Source: an uncultured Candidatus Melainabacteria bacterium (GTDB taxonomy: Bacteria > Cyanobacteriota > Vampirovibrionia > Gastranaerophilales > Gastranaerophilaceae). From it: a stretch of DNA of 64,000 nt. Under the pieces are notes generated by a model. It was not told the origin of the DNA, did not search any database, and saw only the letters and a list, made by a program, of their open reading frames with translations. Where the stretch lies: positions 248,001 through 312,000 of the forward strand of contig CAKVLN010000002.1 of the NCBI GenBank assembly GCA_934757275.1, given 5' to 3'. This document shows, one piece after another, positions 35,897 to 44,117 of the stretch; the first letter of the stretch is position 1; every line of letters begins with the position of its first letter. The translations under genes and the position numbers were made by a program.

Positions 35897-36017
35897 GCCA
35901 ACTGAACGTCTTTAGTTCCCACTCCGAGGAAGAGGGTTAGGGAGAGGGTTAAACACAACGCCAAATTATCAAATCTAGGGTCTTTCTGAGTGCGATTAAC
36001 ACGAAGAATCCAGCTGG
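35897..36017. repeat. long dispersed repeat, left copy
   Basis: About 120 bp matching in inverted orientation 56045-56166. Shared landmarks in order are GCCAA-TGAACGTCTTTAG, GAGGGTTAGGGAGAGGGTT, AACGCCAAA, and GAGTGCGATTAACACGAAG with AATCCAGC. Similarity is high but not perfect. Confidence 0.75.
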
Positions 36018-36053
36018 TTAATAACTATTATTTTTAATCCATACTACAAAATA

Positions 36054-36404
36054 TTACATATCTATAATATCAATAATACTCAAAACCTTTTTCAAATTTG
36101 ATTTTGACATAACATTCAACCTCGAATTTATTTTATAAACCAATGCTGTTTTGCTTATGTCCTTTTTATAAGTAGAATTGTCAAAAAAATAACTTACAGG
36201 AATATCAAAAGCCAACGCAATCATCTCCATAGTGTCAGCCGCTGGTCTATGTTTGCCATCTTCTGCCCTTGCAACAGTACGTCTATCTAAACCAACCTTT
36301 TCTGCAAATTCCTCTTGCGTCAACTTATTATTACGTCTAAGCATTAGAATTTTATTCGCTATATGATGCGTTGTTTCTAAGCATTTTTCTGCAATCTTTT
36401 CCAT
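36054..36404 (-). CDS. XRE-family DNA-binding regulator
   Basis: A 116-residue protein with a Cro/C1-type helix-turn-helix (about 18-72: LMLRRNNKLTQEEFAEKVGL…RTVARAEDGKHRPAADTM). The C-terminal 40 residues are not recognised. It is divergent from the calpain-like gene, and dyad half-sites (CTTATT/AATAAG) lie between them. It might repress itself or the protease gene, or may be unrelated. The ATG has no evident ribosome site, so it may be leaderless. Confidence 0.8.
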   Translation of the reverse strand: MEKIAEKCLETTHHIANKILMLRRNNKLTQEEFAEKVGLDRRTVARAEDGKHRPAADTMEMIALAFDIPVSYFFDNSTYKKDISKTALVYKINSRLNVMSKSNLKKVLSIIDIIDM

Positions 36405-36452
36405 AATAAAAGATTAAACCGTAATAAGTTATTTTTCTATGTTAGCAATTTG

Positions 36453-36483
36453 CTTATTATCAAATAAGTGTCATTCGCTTATT
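36453..36483. promoter_or_regulatory. candidate operator: CTTATT/AATAAG dyads upstream of the XRE gene
   Basis: CTTATT (36453), AATAAG (36463) and CTTATT (36478), with a further AATAAG at 36423, form an inverted pair with a 4-bp centre plus flanking half-sites. Position just upstream of an XRE gene is typical for autoregulation. It ends about 55 bp upstream of the sigma-28 promoter. Confidence 0.4.
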
Positions 36484-36537
36484 TATAAAGAATGTTGCTG
36501 ATAGAAATAGTTATTAATTTTCACGATTTGTTAATTT

Positions 36538-36588
36538 TTGTAACAGTTTGTCTAAAATTCCTAAAGTTTTTCAAAAAAATGCCGATAA
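36538..36588 (+). promoter_or_regulatory. sigma-28 promoter with upstream TTGTAACA box, calpain-like gene
   Basis: TTGTAACA (36538-36545), 16 bp, TAAAGTTT (36562-36569), 11 bp, GCCGATAA (36581-36588): a perfect FliA consensus 47 bp upstream of the ATG. Confidence 0.9.
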
Positions 36589-36635
36589 CTAAAACATAAA
36601 AAGACAAGTTAGAAAAAAAAATAAGGAGTAAAAAA

Positions 36636-39530
36636 ATGAACATTTCAACATCAGCAAGATTTTTAAGAAAACTAGAATTTGAAAACAGAGAAAAAGGGAA
36701 CAAGCAAGAAGAAACTTTAACTACAGAAACCCCAGAAGAACCTACACCCACTGCGCCAGAAACTAAACCTGTTACAGCTTCAATTGCAGATGTAATGGCT
36801 GCATATAATAAAGGAGAAGTTAAATTTATTTCTTCAAAACAATTGATAACAATACCTGAAGGTGTAAGTACATATGAGTTAGACGGAAACGATATTACAG
36901 TTTATCGTAAAGATGATGATATCAAAGGACAAGTAGTTGGTTATGATGTTAATTTAAAAGACTTACTAAAAAGATTTGCAGACTGGAAAGCCGTAGAACC
37001 GATAGCCGTAGATAATAACAATACTACTAACCCTAGCGGAGTTAATGGTGAAATCGACGAATTTGTAGAGCAAGGTGGCACTGGAGACTGCTGGCTACTT
37101 ACTGGCGTTTTGGCACTTAATAGCACAGAAGTTGGTAAAAACATTATTAAGAGTTCAATTACTGCCAATGCAGATGGTAGCGTTACAGTAAACTTCAAAG
37201 GTGTTGGCGTAAGCTATACAATTTCTTTAGATGAAATCAAAAAACACGATACTGACAATATCAAAAACGATGCATATTCAAATGGCGACAATGATATGTT
37301 AGTTTTGGAATTAGCAGTAGAAAAACTTAAAAATGATATAGCATCTGGCAAAGTTAAATTAGATGTAATTGAAAATTCTTACGAAGGTTATAACGGTGAA
37401 AACGGAGAAATCGAAGGCGGATTTGCTCAACAATTATTATATTTCTTAACAGGTGAAGAATCTATAACCGCTACCGCAAAATATATAAGAGCACCTCAAA
37501 CACCTAATGACCCTGCTCAAACATTTATTCCAGAAAGCTACATCAATAAGATTTTTAATGAAGCTTTAGAAAATGGAAATACTGCAATTACCTTTGGCCT
37601 TTATGATGGAACACATTCTGCAAAATTAACAAACGGAAAGGATTACAAATTACCTCTTGGTAGAGGTGGTCACGCACTTGCTATAACAAACTTAACAAAA
37701 GATACTGTTACTTTTGTAAACCCTTGGGATTCAACAAAAGAATATACGATGTCTTGGTCTGAATTTGCAAAACTAGGTATTGGTATGATTGCAACTACGG
37801 ATTTGAGTAGCTTAGAAGATGTAGTTGAGCCAGATGAACCTGCAACTCCAGACCCTGTTGAACCTGAACCAACACCTGATCCTGTTGAACCAGATCCTGT
37901 TGTTCCTGACGAGCCTGTTAATCCTGACACACCAACTGACAATGGTGTTGCGGAATTGAAAGCACAAGGTTTCACTCAAGCTGATATTGATGAATATTTT
38001 AACAAAACAGAAGATGGCAAATATGAATTAAAATCAGATATTAAATTTAGCTACTATCCAACATTAAAAGATACTATTAATAAGACAAATCTAACTGAAA
38101 AAACTATTACAACTATCGAAGAACTAAAAGAATTTTGCGGTGCAAATAAACGTAAAGCATTGCTTGATGAAGGTTGGACCGATGAACTTATCGATAAATA
38201 TTTTACTAAAACAAAACAATTGGATACAGGAAAGACCATATATTCATTAAGCGGTTCTTCATCACCTATAATGAGCATTTTGGATAAACATTTTGAAAGA
38301 GAAAAACAATACACAATTGAAAAAGATGATAGCGGTAATACTATAATAACTGTTAAAAAGAACTACGGAAATGTAAAAATTACTGTAAAAGCCGATGGTA
38401 CATATACAGAAGAAGTTGAAAAAGATGCTTCCTGTTCAACTCCTGATGAATTAAAATCAAAAGGTTTTACTCAAAAACAAATTGATTCTTGGTTTGAAGA
38501 AGTTGCTGATGGTATTTATAGAATAAAAAATAAAGCCATTGCAACAGGTGATTATGCAAATACATTTAGAGAGTTCAAATCTGTTGATGAACTTGCAGCA
38601 TACATTGGCGCAGATAGCAGAGCTGCATTAAGAAATCAAGGTATGCCAGATGAAATCATCGACCAATTCTTTGAATTGAAACGTACAGGAACTGATGGTA
38701 GCTTTAGTTATGAATTAAAATTTGAAGGTAATTATACTGTTACTGACCAAGGCGAAAACAGATTAATCAGAATTCAAAACAAAGAAGATGGTACAATCAC
38801 TGAAATCTTAGTTAAAGCAGACGGTACATACACAATCGAAACAAACGAAATTATCAATATCGGAGAACCAAATGACGCAAAAGCGGTTGCAGGTTCAGCT
38901 AACGAACTTTTGGCTCAAGGTTTCACTCAATTTGATATAGATAAATATTTCTACAAAAAGAATAACCAATATTTTTTAAGATCTGATATTACATTCAGAA
39001 AAGAAGTTGTTGTAGGACAAGATGGAAAATATGTAAAATATGGCTACGAAAACTTTAATGTAACAACTTTAGAAGAATTGAAGGAATACTCAGGCGCAAA
39101 TTCTCGTAAAGCTTTACAAGACAAAGGTTTACCTGATGAATTGATTGACAAATACTACCGCAAAGAAGAAGGTAGAGATGGCAAGATTTTTTATAGAGCT
39201 GATTGTACAAGTGTTGGCAAAGACGGTAATAATACTGTTTTAACATGGCATAGCAATTGGTATTCTAAAGACGGCAATGGTGCACCTTGCAGAGAATACA
39301 CCATCAAACCTGATGGTACATATACTGTAGTTGAATACACTTCTGAGCAAATCACTGATACAACAAGAACTCACTACATGTTGACTAAAAAAGGTTTATC
39401 AGAATCAGATATTAAAAAATTCTTCACAGAAAAAGACGGTTTGTATACTTTGAAAAAAGGTATTATGTACAAAGGTCAATATATCAATTCTGTTGAAGAC
39501 TTGATTGATGCTTTGAATAAAAATAAATAG
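36636..39530 (+). CDS. calpain-like cysteine protease with C-terminal repeat modules
   Basis: A 964-residue protein. The catalytic domain (about 120-395) is calpain-like: QGGTGDCWLLTGVLAL with Cys152, GGHALAITNL with His346 and FVNPWDS with Asn362, in the right order. Before it, a Thr/Pro/Glu linker (28-46) and an ADVMAAYNKGEVKF unit; after it, a Pro/Asp linker (400-433). Then come three repeats of 150-165 residues and a partial fourth, each opening L-x-x-x-G-F-T-x-x-x-I-D-x-Y/W-F. There is no Sec signal. The gene follows AAGGAG and a sigma-28 promoter. Bacterial calpain-like proteins include effector-type and surface enzymes; the substrate here is unknown. It begins MNIST, a partial match to the local tag. 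Confidence 0.8.
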   Translation: MNISTSARFLRKLEFENREKGNKQEETLTTETPEEPTPTAPETKPVTASIADVMAAYNKGEVKFISSKQLITIPEGVSTYELDGNDITVYRKDDDIKGQVVGYDVNLKDLLKRFADWKAVEPIAVDNNNTTNPSGVNGEIDEFVEQGGTGDCWLLTGVLALNSTEVGKNIIKSSITANADGSVTVNFKGVGVSYTISLDEIKKHDTDNIKNDAYSNGDNDMLVLELAVEKLKNDIASGKVKLDVIENSYEGYNGENGEIEGGFAQQLLYFLTGEESITATAKYIRAPQTPNDPAQTFIPESYINKIFNEALENGNTAITFGLYDGTHSAKLTNGKDYKLPLGRGGHALAITNLTKDTVTFVNPWDSTKEYTMSWSEFAKLGIGMIATTDLSSLEDVVEPDEPATPDPVEPEPTPDPVEPDPVVPDEPVNPDTPTDNGVAELKAQGFTQADIDEYFNKTEDGKYELKSDIKFSYYPTLKDTINKTNLTEKTITTIEELKEFCGANKRKALLDEGWTDELIDKYFTKTKQLDTGKTIYSLSGSSSPIMSILDKHFEREKQYTIEKDDSGNTIITVKKNYGNVKITVKADGTYTEEVEKDASCSTPDELKSKGFTQKQIDSWFEEVADGIYRIKNKAIATGDYANTFREFKSVDELAAYIGADSRAALRNQGMPDEIIDQFFELKRTGTDGSFSYELKFEGNYTVTDQGENRLIRIQNKEDGTITEILVKADGTYTIETNEIINIGEPNDAKAVAGSANELLAQGFTQFDIDKYFYKKNNQYFLRSDITFRKEVVVGQDGKYVKYGYENFNVTTLEELKEYSGANSRKALQDKGLPDELIDKYYRKEEGRDGKIFYRADCTSVGKDGNNTVLTWHSNWYSKDGNGAPCREYTIKPDGTYTVVEYTSEQITDTTRTHYMLTKKGLSESDIKKFFTEKDGLYTLKKGIMYKGQYINSVEDLIDALNKNK
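37956..39527 (+). repeat. C-terminal tandem modules of the calpain-like protein
   Basis: Modules begin at 37956, 38451, 38907 and (partial) 39381, each with G-F-T or G-L-S then I-D-x-[YW]-F and, about 60 residues on in the first three, a second R-K-A-L-x-x-[GQ]…D-E-L-I-D unit. Units of the same type occur in the 1372-residue protein. Confidence 0.8.
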
Positions 39531-39550
39531 TAATAGACTAATAATTATTG

Positions 39551-39646
39551 ATTGCCACGAAAAACAAAGTTTTTCTCGCAATGACAACCCGCTGGAAGTC
39601 TTCACGCCTAGTCATTATGAGGAACGGCAGTGACGAAGTAATCTAT
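39551..39646. repeat. dispersed hairpin element, copy 2
   Basis: Stem GAAAAAC/GTTTTTC inside ATTGCCAC…TCGCAATGAC, then a tail ending GGCAGTGACGAAGTAATCT. It lies between the calpain-like and 117-residue genes and shares about 95 bp with copy 3. Confidence 0.7.
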
Positions 39647-39676
39647 AAATAACAAACTAAAGAAAGGAACTATAAT

Positions 39677-40030
39677 ATGACACCACCAATTAATGGAAAT
39701 AATCAAGTAGAAAACCATTTTTTATTAAACGGAATTCCGCAGGAATCAAACAGAGCATACTATAATCAAAGAATAACTGTTTTAAGAGATAAAATTTTAA
39801 ACCACACTGCTACTAAAGCAGAAATCAATGAATATAAAACGATAAAAGCACAACTTGAAACTCTTAATGATATGAAACAAATTCAACAACAAAACAATGC
39901 TGAAACAAAGAGAACTGTCAACAATGCGTTCGGACAAGTACGTCAATTTTTAAGCGGTTTTTCAGATTTTTTTACTCCCAAAACATCAGAAAACAGTATT
40001 GAAAAAGAAGGCGAAGGAGTTGACGAATAA
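39677..40030 (+). CDS. small hypothetical protein downstream of the calpain-like gene
   Basis: A 117-residue, Asn/Gln/Lys-rich protein. Residues 28-75 form a predicted coiled coil (ITVLRDKILNHTATKAEINEYKTIKAQ), and the tail ends in an acidic KEGEGVDE. No signal peptide or known domain. AAAGGA lies 8 bp before the ATG. It is flanked on both sides by copies of the hairpin repeat, on the same strand as the protease gene. A chaperone or secretion-partner role is conceivable; nothing shows it directly. Confidence 0.6.
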   Translation: MTPPINGNNQVENHFLLNGIPQESNRAYYNQRITVLRDKILNHTATKAEINEYKTIKAQLETLNDMKQIQQQNNAETKRTVNNAFGQVRQFLSGFSDFFTPKTSENSIEKEGEGVDE

Positions 40031-40045
40031 AATTATGGCATATAA

Positions 40046-40142
40046 ATTGCTACGAGAACCGAAGGTTCTCTCGCAATGACAGCCTGCTTGGAACTCCGAC
40101 GCCTAGACATTACGAGAAACGGCAGTGACGAAGTAATCTATT
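40046..40142. repeat. dispersed hairpin element, copy 3
   Basis: Stem GAGAACC/GGTTCTC inside ATTGCTAC…TCGCAATGAC, with the same tail as copy 2. The stem differs from the other two copies by paired compensatory changes. Confidence 0.7.
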
Positions 40143-40168
40143 AACAAGAAACAAAAAGGAGATAAATA

Positions 40169-40975
40169 ATGTCAAACACAATTAGACCAAAAGTTAGCGA
40201 AACTCTTAAACAAATTGCAAGCTCTGACAGGAGTGGCAATAGCAAAGCAAAAGTTGATACCAAAAATGAATTTAAAGCTTTACAAGATTATTTATCTGGA
40301 AATTACGAAGAGCTTAATACAACAGAAAAAAATACAATACAAAGATTATTAGATAATGCAAAAGAGTGTTTGAAGAATGCTATTGGTAACGAAGAGCAAA
40401 GCAATAAGATTACTGATAAAAAAACAAACAACGACGATGATTCAATTACTTCAAAATATGATGATAATAATGTAGACCAAACTGTTGAAAATACTGGTGG
40501 CATTGTACCTAATGGTGACGATGATTCAGTTACTTCAAAATATGATGATAATAATGTAGACCAAACTGTTGAAAATACTGGTGACATAGTACCGAATGGT
40601 GATGACGATTCAGTTACTTCAAAATATGATGATTATAATGTAGACCAAACTATTGAAAATACTGGGGACATAGTACCAAATGGTGACGATAATTCGGTTA
40701 CTTCAAAATATGATGATAAGAATGTAGACCAAACTATTGAAAATACTGGTGACATAGTACCAAATGGCGATGACGATTCAGTTAGCAAAGACGATTTTTT
40801 TAATAATGCTTACGACAAATTAGAAAAAGAAACACAAGAAAATACAACTGGAATTGAAAATACCTACAATAATCAAAATAAAATGCCAGGTAAAAAAGTT
40901 ATGCACAACGGCAAAATGTGCATAGAAATGCCAAATGGTCATTTGTATGATATGCAAGGTCGAAGAATTAAGTAA
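40169..40975 (+). CDS. acidic tandem-repeat protein with LYDMQGRRI C-terminus
   Basis: A 268-residue protein. An N-terminal helical region (1-88) is followed by four 28-residue repeats (DDDSVTSKYDD…VDQTVENTGDIVPNG) and a truncated fifth, all strongly acidic. The last 25 residues (VMHNGKMCIEMPNGHLYDMQ then GRRIK) closely resemble the C-terminal ends common in Bacteroidetes surface proteins. No Sec signal. Repeat units differ mainly at the YD-x-NVDQ positions. AAAGGAG precedes the ATG. Surface or adhesive function is possible; no partner is known. Confidence 0.65.
   Translation: MSNTIRPKVSETLKQIASSDRSGNSKAKVDTKNEFKALQDYLSGNYEELNTTEKNTIQRLLDNAKECLKNAIGNEEQSNKITDKKTNNDDDSITSKYDDNNVDQTVENTGGIVPNGDDDSVTSKYDDNNVDQTVENTGDIVPNGDDDSVTSKYDDYNVDQTIENTGDIVPNGDDNSVTSKYDDKNVDQTIENTGDIVPNGDDDSVSKDDFFNNAYDKLEKETQENTTGIENTYNNQNKMPGKKVMHNGKMCIEMPNGHLYDMQGRRIK
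40433..40768 (+). repeat. four 84-bp coding tandem repeats
   Basis: Each 84-bp unit encodes 28 residues; the four copies are nearly identical at the protein level and slightly diverged in synonymous positions, with a 15-bp partial unit after the last. Confidence 0.9.
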
Positions 40976-40984
40976 AACGTTTTT

Positions 40985-41165
40985 GTTGGGCTTTTATTAT
41001 TAGATAAAATTTTTGTCAGGCAGTGTTTGACCTTGCTTATGACCCCACCCCGAAATCAAAGATTTCGACCCTACTTCAAGGGTAAGGTAAGCCCCACGAC
41101 ACCTATAGAACGCATAATTAAAAACAAAAATTTAATACGAACTTATTCACTCATTTACCTATTGA
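40985..41165. repeat. repeat-derived intergenic DNA
   Basis: It starts with a GTTGGGC half-hairpin, then CAGGCAGTGTTTGACC (compare CAAGCAATGCTTGACC at about 34995), a GAAATCAAAGATTTC palindrome and AATTTAATACGAACTTATTC (compare 35045). Gene-free gap between the acidic repeat gene and the converging NhaC gene. Confidence 0.5.
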
Positions 41166-41176
41166 CTTAACCAAAA

Positions 41177-42493
41177 TTAACCAAATATCCAAATACCAAT
41201 CAGCGCAAACAATATTAGGGCAATATTATAATGCAAAAAGGTTGGAATGCAGGTATCAAAAATATGATTATGTTGTCCATCAGCATTCAAGCCAGCCGTT
41301 GGTCCTAGCGTTGTATCAGAGGCAGGTGAGCCAGCATCACCTAATGCTGCCGCCGCCGCTAAAAGTACAACTATTTGTTGCGGATTAAAGCCCAAGTGGT
41401 TACAAACAGGAATAAACAAAACCGCCAAAATTGGAATTGTACCAAAAGAAGTTCCAATACCAATTGTGATAAACAAGCCAATAACCAAGATAATTAGCGA
41501 AGTTAAAATTATGTTATTAGGCAAAATTCCAATCACTAAACTAACTAAAGAATCAATTGCGCCCGTTTCCTTTAGAACAGAGGCGAAACCTGCTGCAACA
41601 AGCATTACAAAAGCAATGTAGCCCATCAAATATATGCCTTCGTTCATCATGTGATCCATTTTTTCTTGTGGTATAACTCCAAAAGAGAAAATGATTCCAA
41701 GTCCAACGAGTGCGCCCAATGGCAATGATTGAGTCAAAAGTTGTACCACAAAAGTCGCAATAGCTGCCAAAATCACTATCCAATGTTTTTTGCGAAACTT
41801 GCCTTCACCCAGTTTAATATTTGCAATCGGTTTATCCTCATAAAATCTAGGTTTACGATAAGTCACAAAAACTGCAACCAAAAGCCCAACAATCATACCC
41901 AAACCAAGAATTGAAGTTGATTTCCATATCTCGTTTCTTAAAATTTGAACACCGTTTTGGGTCATATTATCAGCAATCAAGTTTTGGAAAATCAAACCAA
42001 AACCTGCAGGTATTGCAATATAAGGCATTTTTAAACCAAACGCCAAAACACACGCAACCGCTCGTCTATCAATTTCTAGTTTATTCATAATTTTCAACAA
42101 TGGTGGAATGATTATTGGAATAAACGCAATATGAATAGGTACGATATTTTGAGATGCCATTGCAATCAACGTTAAAATAGCAAAAAGTACAAACTTTTTG
42201 CCTGCAACAACATCTGTAATTTTTCTCGACACAACATCTGTAAACCCTGAATGTGCCATCGTTGCAGCGAATGCGCCAAGCAAAATATAGCTCAAAGCGG
42301 TTTCTGAATTTCCACCCATACCAGAAATAAAAACATTCATTATATTCTGAATATGCATACCAGAAACTAAACCAGCTACAATCGTCGAAATTATGATTGC
42401 AAGCAGAACATTAACTTTTTTTATACACAAAACACATAATAATATTACAGATACAAGAGCAGGGTTTAAACATAAATGTATAAATGTATTCAT
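41177..42493 (-). CDS. Na+/H+ antiporter, NhaC/ion-transporter superfamily
   Basis: A 438-residue membrane protein of about 11-12 helices. The C-terminal core GIGTSFGTIPILAVLFIPVC and ALGDAGSPASDTTLGPTAGL is characteristic of NhaC-type antiporters; the N-terminal SYILLGAFAATMAHSGF and GLKMPYIAIPAG segments fit as well. A role in sodium and pH homeostasis in the inner membrane is expected; transport of organic anions is an alternative in this superfamily. The start directly follows the stop of the 102-residue gene, indicating coupling. Confidence 0.82.
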   Translation of the reverse strand: MNTFIHLCLNPALVSVILLCVLCIKKVNVLLAIIISTIVAGLVSGMHIQNIMNVFISGMGGNSETALSYILLGAFAATMAHSGFTDVVSRKITDVVAGKKFVLFAILTLIAMASQNIVPIHIAFIPIIIPPLLKIMNKLEIDRRAVACVLAFGLKMPYIAIPAGFGLIFQNLIADNMTQNGVQILRNEIWKSTSILGLGMIVGLLVAVFVTYRKPRFYEDKPIANIKLGEGKFRKKHWIVILAAIATFVVQLLTQSLPLGALVGLGIIFSFGVIPQEKMDHMMNEGIYLMGYIAFVMLVAAGFASVLKETGAIDSLVSLVIGILPNNIILTSLIILVIGLFITIGIGTSFGTIPILAVLFIPVCNHLGFNPQQIVVLLAAAAALGDAGSPASDTTLGPTAGLNADGQHNHIFDTCIPTFLHYNIALILFALIGIWIFG

Positions 42494-42494
42494 A

Positions 42495-42803
42495 CTACCT
42501 AGCTTCTTCTTCCTGTAAAAGGTTAATTAAATCTAGGGCAACTTCTTTTTGTAATTCAGTTGGAAGAGATTTTAAATATTCAAAAGCCTCTGCGATTTTT
42601 TGGTCAGTATCATACCAACGTCTTAAAACATAAGTAAAAGCATCAGTCAAGATGTTTTCAGTAAGGTCAATACCATTATCTTTTGATTTTTGCACTATCA
42701 AATCTGCACACTTATATTGCGTTACAATATTTGCGTTTCTCATAAGGCTTACTGCCAAGCTTACTGTAGGATCAATATCATACCAACGTTTATACATATA
42801 CAA
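42495..42803 (-). CDS. small helical protein with RWYD repeat
   Basis: A 102-residue protein not recognised. It holds two copies of a short motif, RWYDIDPTVSLAVSLMRN and RWYDTDQKIAEAFEYLKS, about 55 residues apart, suggesting two similar helical halves. No membrane segment. It lies directly before the NhaC gene and 33 bp after the DUF167 gene, so it is in the same leftward operon. Confidence 0.6.
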   Translation of the reverse strand: MYMYKRWYDIDPTVSLAVSLMRNANIVTQYKCADLIVQKSKDNGIDLTENILTDAFTYVLRRWYDTDQKIAEAFEYLKSLPTELQKEVALDLINLLQEEEAR

Positions 42804-42836
42804 ACACCTTTTTTCTTTTATAGTATATTTTTTAAG

Positions 42837-43124
42837 CTATTTTGTCAATTCTGAAATAATATTTTTCCTTTTTTCTTCATCTAAAATCGAAAAATGAAGA
42901 GTTTTTTCTTTTGAAGTATCGCCTTTTACAATTTCAATACTTGTTTTAGGAACTTTAAACCTCTTAGATAGAAATTCAATCAACGCTTTATTAGCTTTAT
43001 TTTCAATCGGTTGAGCAGTAACCTTGACCTTAATGAACTCGTCTTCAATTATCAAATCGTTTTTAGATGAATTAGGAACAATCTTTATTCTAACTAACAG
43101 ACCGTCTTGAGTTTCTTTTATCAT
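42837..43124 (-). CDS. DUF167/YggU family protein
   Basis: A 95-residue protein with the YggU/UPF0235 pattern: VRIKIVPNSSKND, then IKVKVTAQPIENKANKALIEFLSK (full family core) and the final GDTSKEKTL. The function of the family is not established. It overlaps the stop of the methyltransferase gene by 4 bp (ATGA), so the two are co-translated. Confidence 0.88.
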   Translation of the reverse strand: MIKETQDGLLVRIKIVPNSSKNDLIIEDEFIKVKVTAQPIENKANKALIEFLSKRFKVPKTSIEIVKGDTSKEKTLHFSILDEEKRKNIISELTK

Positions 43125-43996
43125 ACTTTTTGGAATACCATTACATACTCGTGTTTAAAGATATAAAAACCACCAGCCAATGCTCGATATCTCCAAAGAT
43201 TTGCTGTTTTACCTTTAGCACGTTCATTGCCTTGCATATCTTTAATAATAATAGCTTTTGTAATAAAGCCAAGTTTATTCATTCTAGCCATGCATTCAAA
43301 GCCCAAAGGAATATGTTGCGAATTAGCGTATTTATCTCCAATAATAAGACATGCAAAACGTCCTTTTTCCAACAAATCGTAACCATTTTTAGCAACTTTT
43401 TCAAACAAATCGTAAAATTCTTCTGTAGTTGCACAGTTAGACAAATCTTCTTTCTTATCAGAAAACTTGATAATATCATCATAAGGCGGGTGAAGCATCA
43501 ATAATTGTGCTTGTTTTCTACCCATAATATCAAGCCTTGCTTGAACTTTTTCCTTAGCCAATTCACTTGCTGAATCAGCGCAAATAATATTCACGTCAGT
43601 TACAAGTTGTTTTGGGGAAAATTTTTCTGAAACAGCTTCTGCTAATTCGTCTTTAAGTTCAACACCGATGCAACGTCTGTTCATATTGATAGCCTCAATA
43701 CCAGAGGTTCCTGAGCCAAAGAATAAATCTAGAACAATGTCATTCTTCTTTGTATAACGTTCATAAATCTGTTGAGCAATTTGAGGAATATAATTGCCAT
43801 GATATTCGTTAGAGTGACCACCTTCTTTTAAACGGTTTGGAAATTCCCACAAAGTATCAGTCTTAACATGGTCATATTCTCGCCATTTCTTCAAGTTAAT
43901 ATCACTATAAGCAGTTGTCTTAACCGCATTATCATCAACAACCTTCAAGGCTGTATTCTTAACAACTTTTTTTTCTTTTAAATTCGATTTAGCCAT
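43121..43996 (-). CDS. site-specific DNA methyltransferase (N4-cytosine or N6-adenine)
   Basis: A 291-residue methylase with the SAM motif LDLFFGSGTSG (motif I, about 90-100) and a later catalytic motif IV LMLHPPYDDI (about 160-170) where HPPY replaces the usual DPPY/TSPPY. The motif order I-IV is consistent with the gamma or alpha class. I chose the ATG at 43996 because GGGGAG lies 4 bp upstream; a GTG 12 bases earlier is weaker. No restriction endonuclease or specificity gene is adjacent, so it looks orphan. Whether it modifies host DNA or forms an unrecognised system is open. Confidence 0.8.
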   Translation of the reverse strand: MAKSNLKEKKVVKNTALKVVDDNAVKTTAYSDINLKKWREYDHVKTDTLWEFPNRLKEGGHSNEYHGNYIPQIAQQIYERYTKKNDIVLDLFFGSGTSGIEAINMNRRCIGVELKDELAEAVSEKFSPKQLVTDVNIICADSASELAKEKVQARLDIMGRKQAQLLMLHPPYDDIIKFSDKKEDLSNCATTEEFYDLFEKVAKNGYDLLEKGRFACLIIGDKYANSQHIPLGFECMARMNKLGFITKAIIIKDMQGNERAKGKTANLWRYRALAGGFYIFKHEYVMVFQKV

Positions 43997-44053
43997 ATCT
44001 CTCCCCACTCAATACATATAGTTTAGAGTATTATTTGAGATTTGTAATCAAAT

Positions 44054-44092
44054 AAATAGATGATATTGCATGTTTTACAATATCATCTATTT
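44054..44092 (-). terminator. hairpin downstream of lepB
   Basis: AAATAGATGATATTG pairs with CAATATCATCTATTT over 15 bp. AT-rich with only a moderate T tract leftwards; probably ends the polyprenyl synthase-lepB unit. Confidence 0.55.
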
Positions 44093-44117
44093 TGTCTTTA
44101 TTAAACATTAAAAGAAT

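Larger units (their letters stand above)
35698..36053. other. repeat-dense region between the 148-residue gene and the XRE gene
   Basis: About 356 bp without a supported gene. It holds an 18-bp perfect inverted repeat (35714-35760) and a long dispersed repeat (35897-36017) with an inverted partner 20 kb away. Base composition is visibly richer in G+C than nearby genes. Confidence 0.6.

Noticed and set aside
35731..35940. Possible 69-codon rightward gene
   Set aside because: It lies wholly in repeat DNA, has no ribosome site, and its translation is basic and unlike any protein.
40433..40783. CRISPR-like array
   Set aside because: Spacing is 84 bp with no spacers; the repeats are coding and in frame within a clear ORF.
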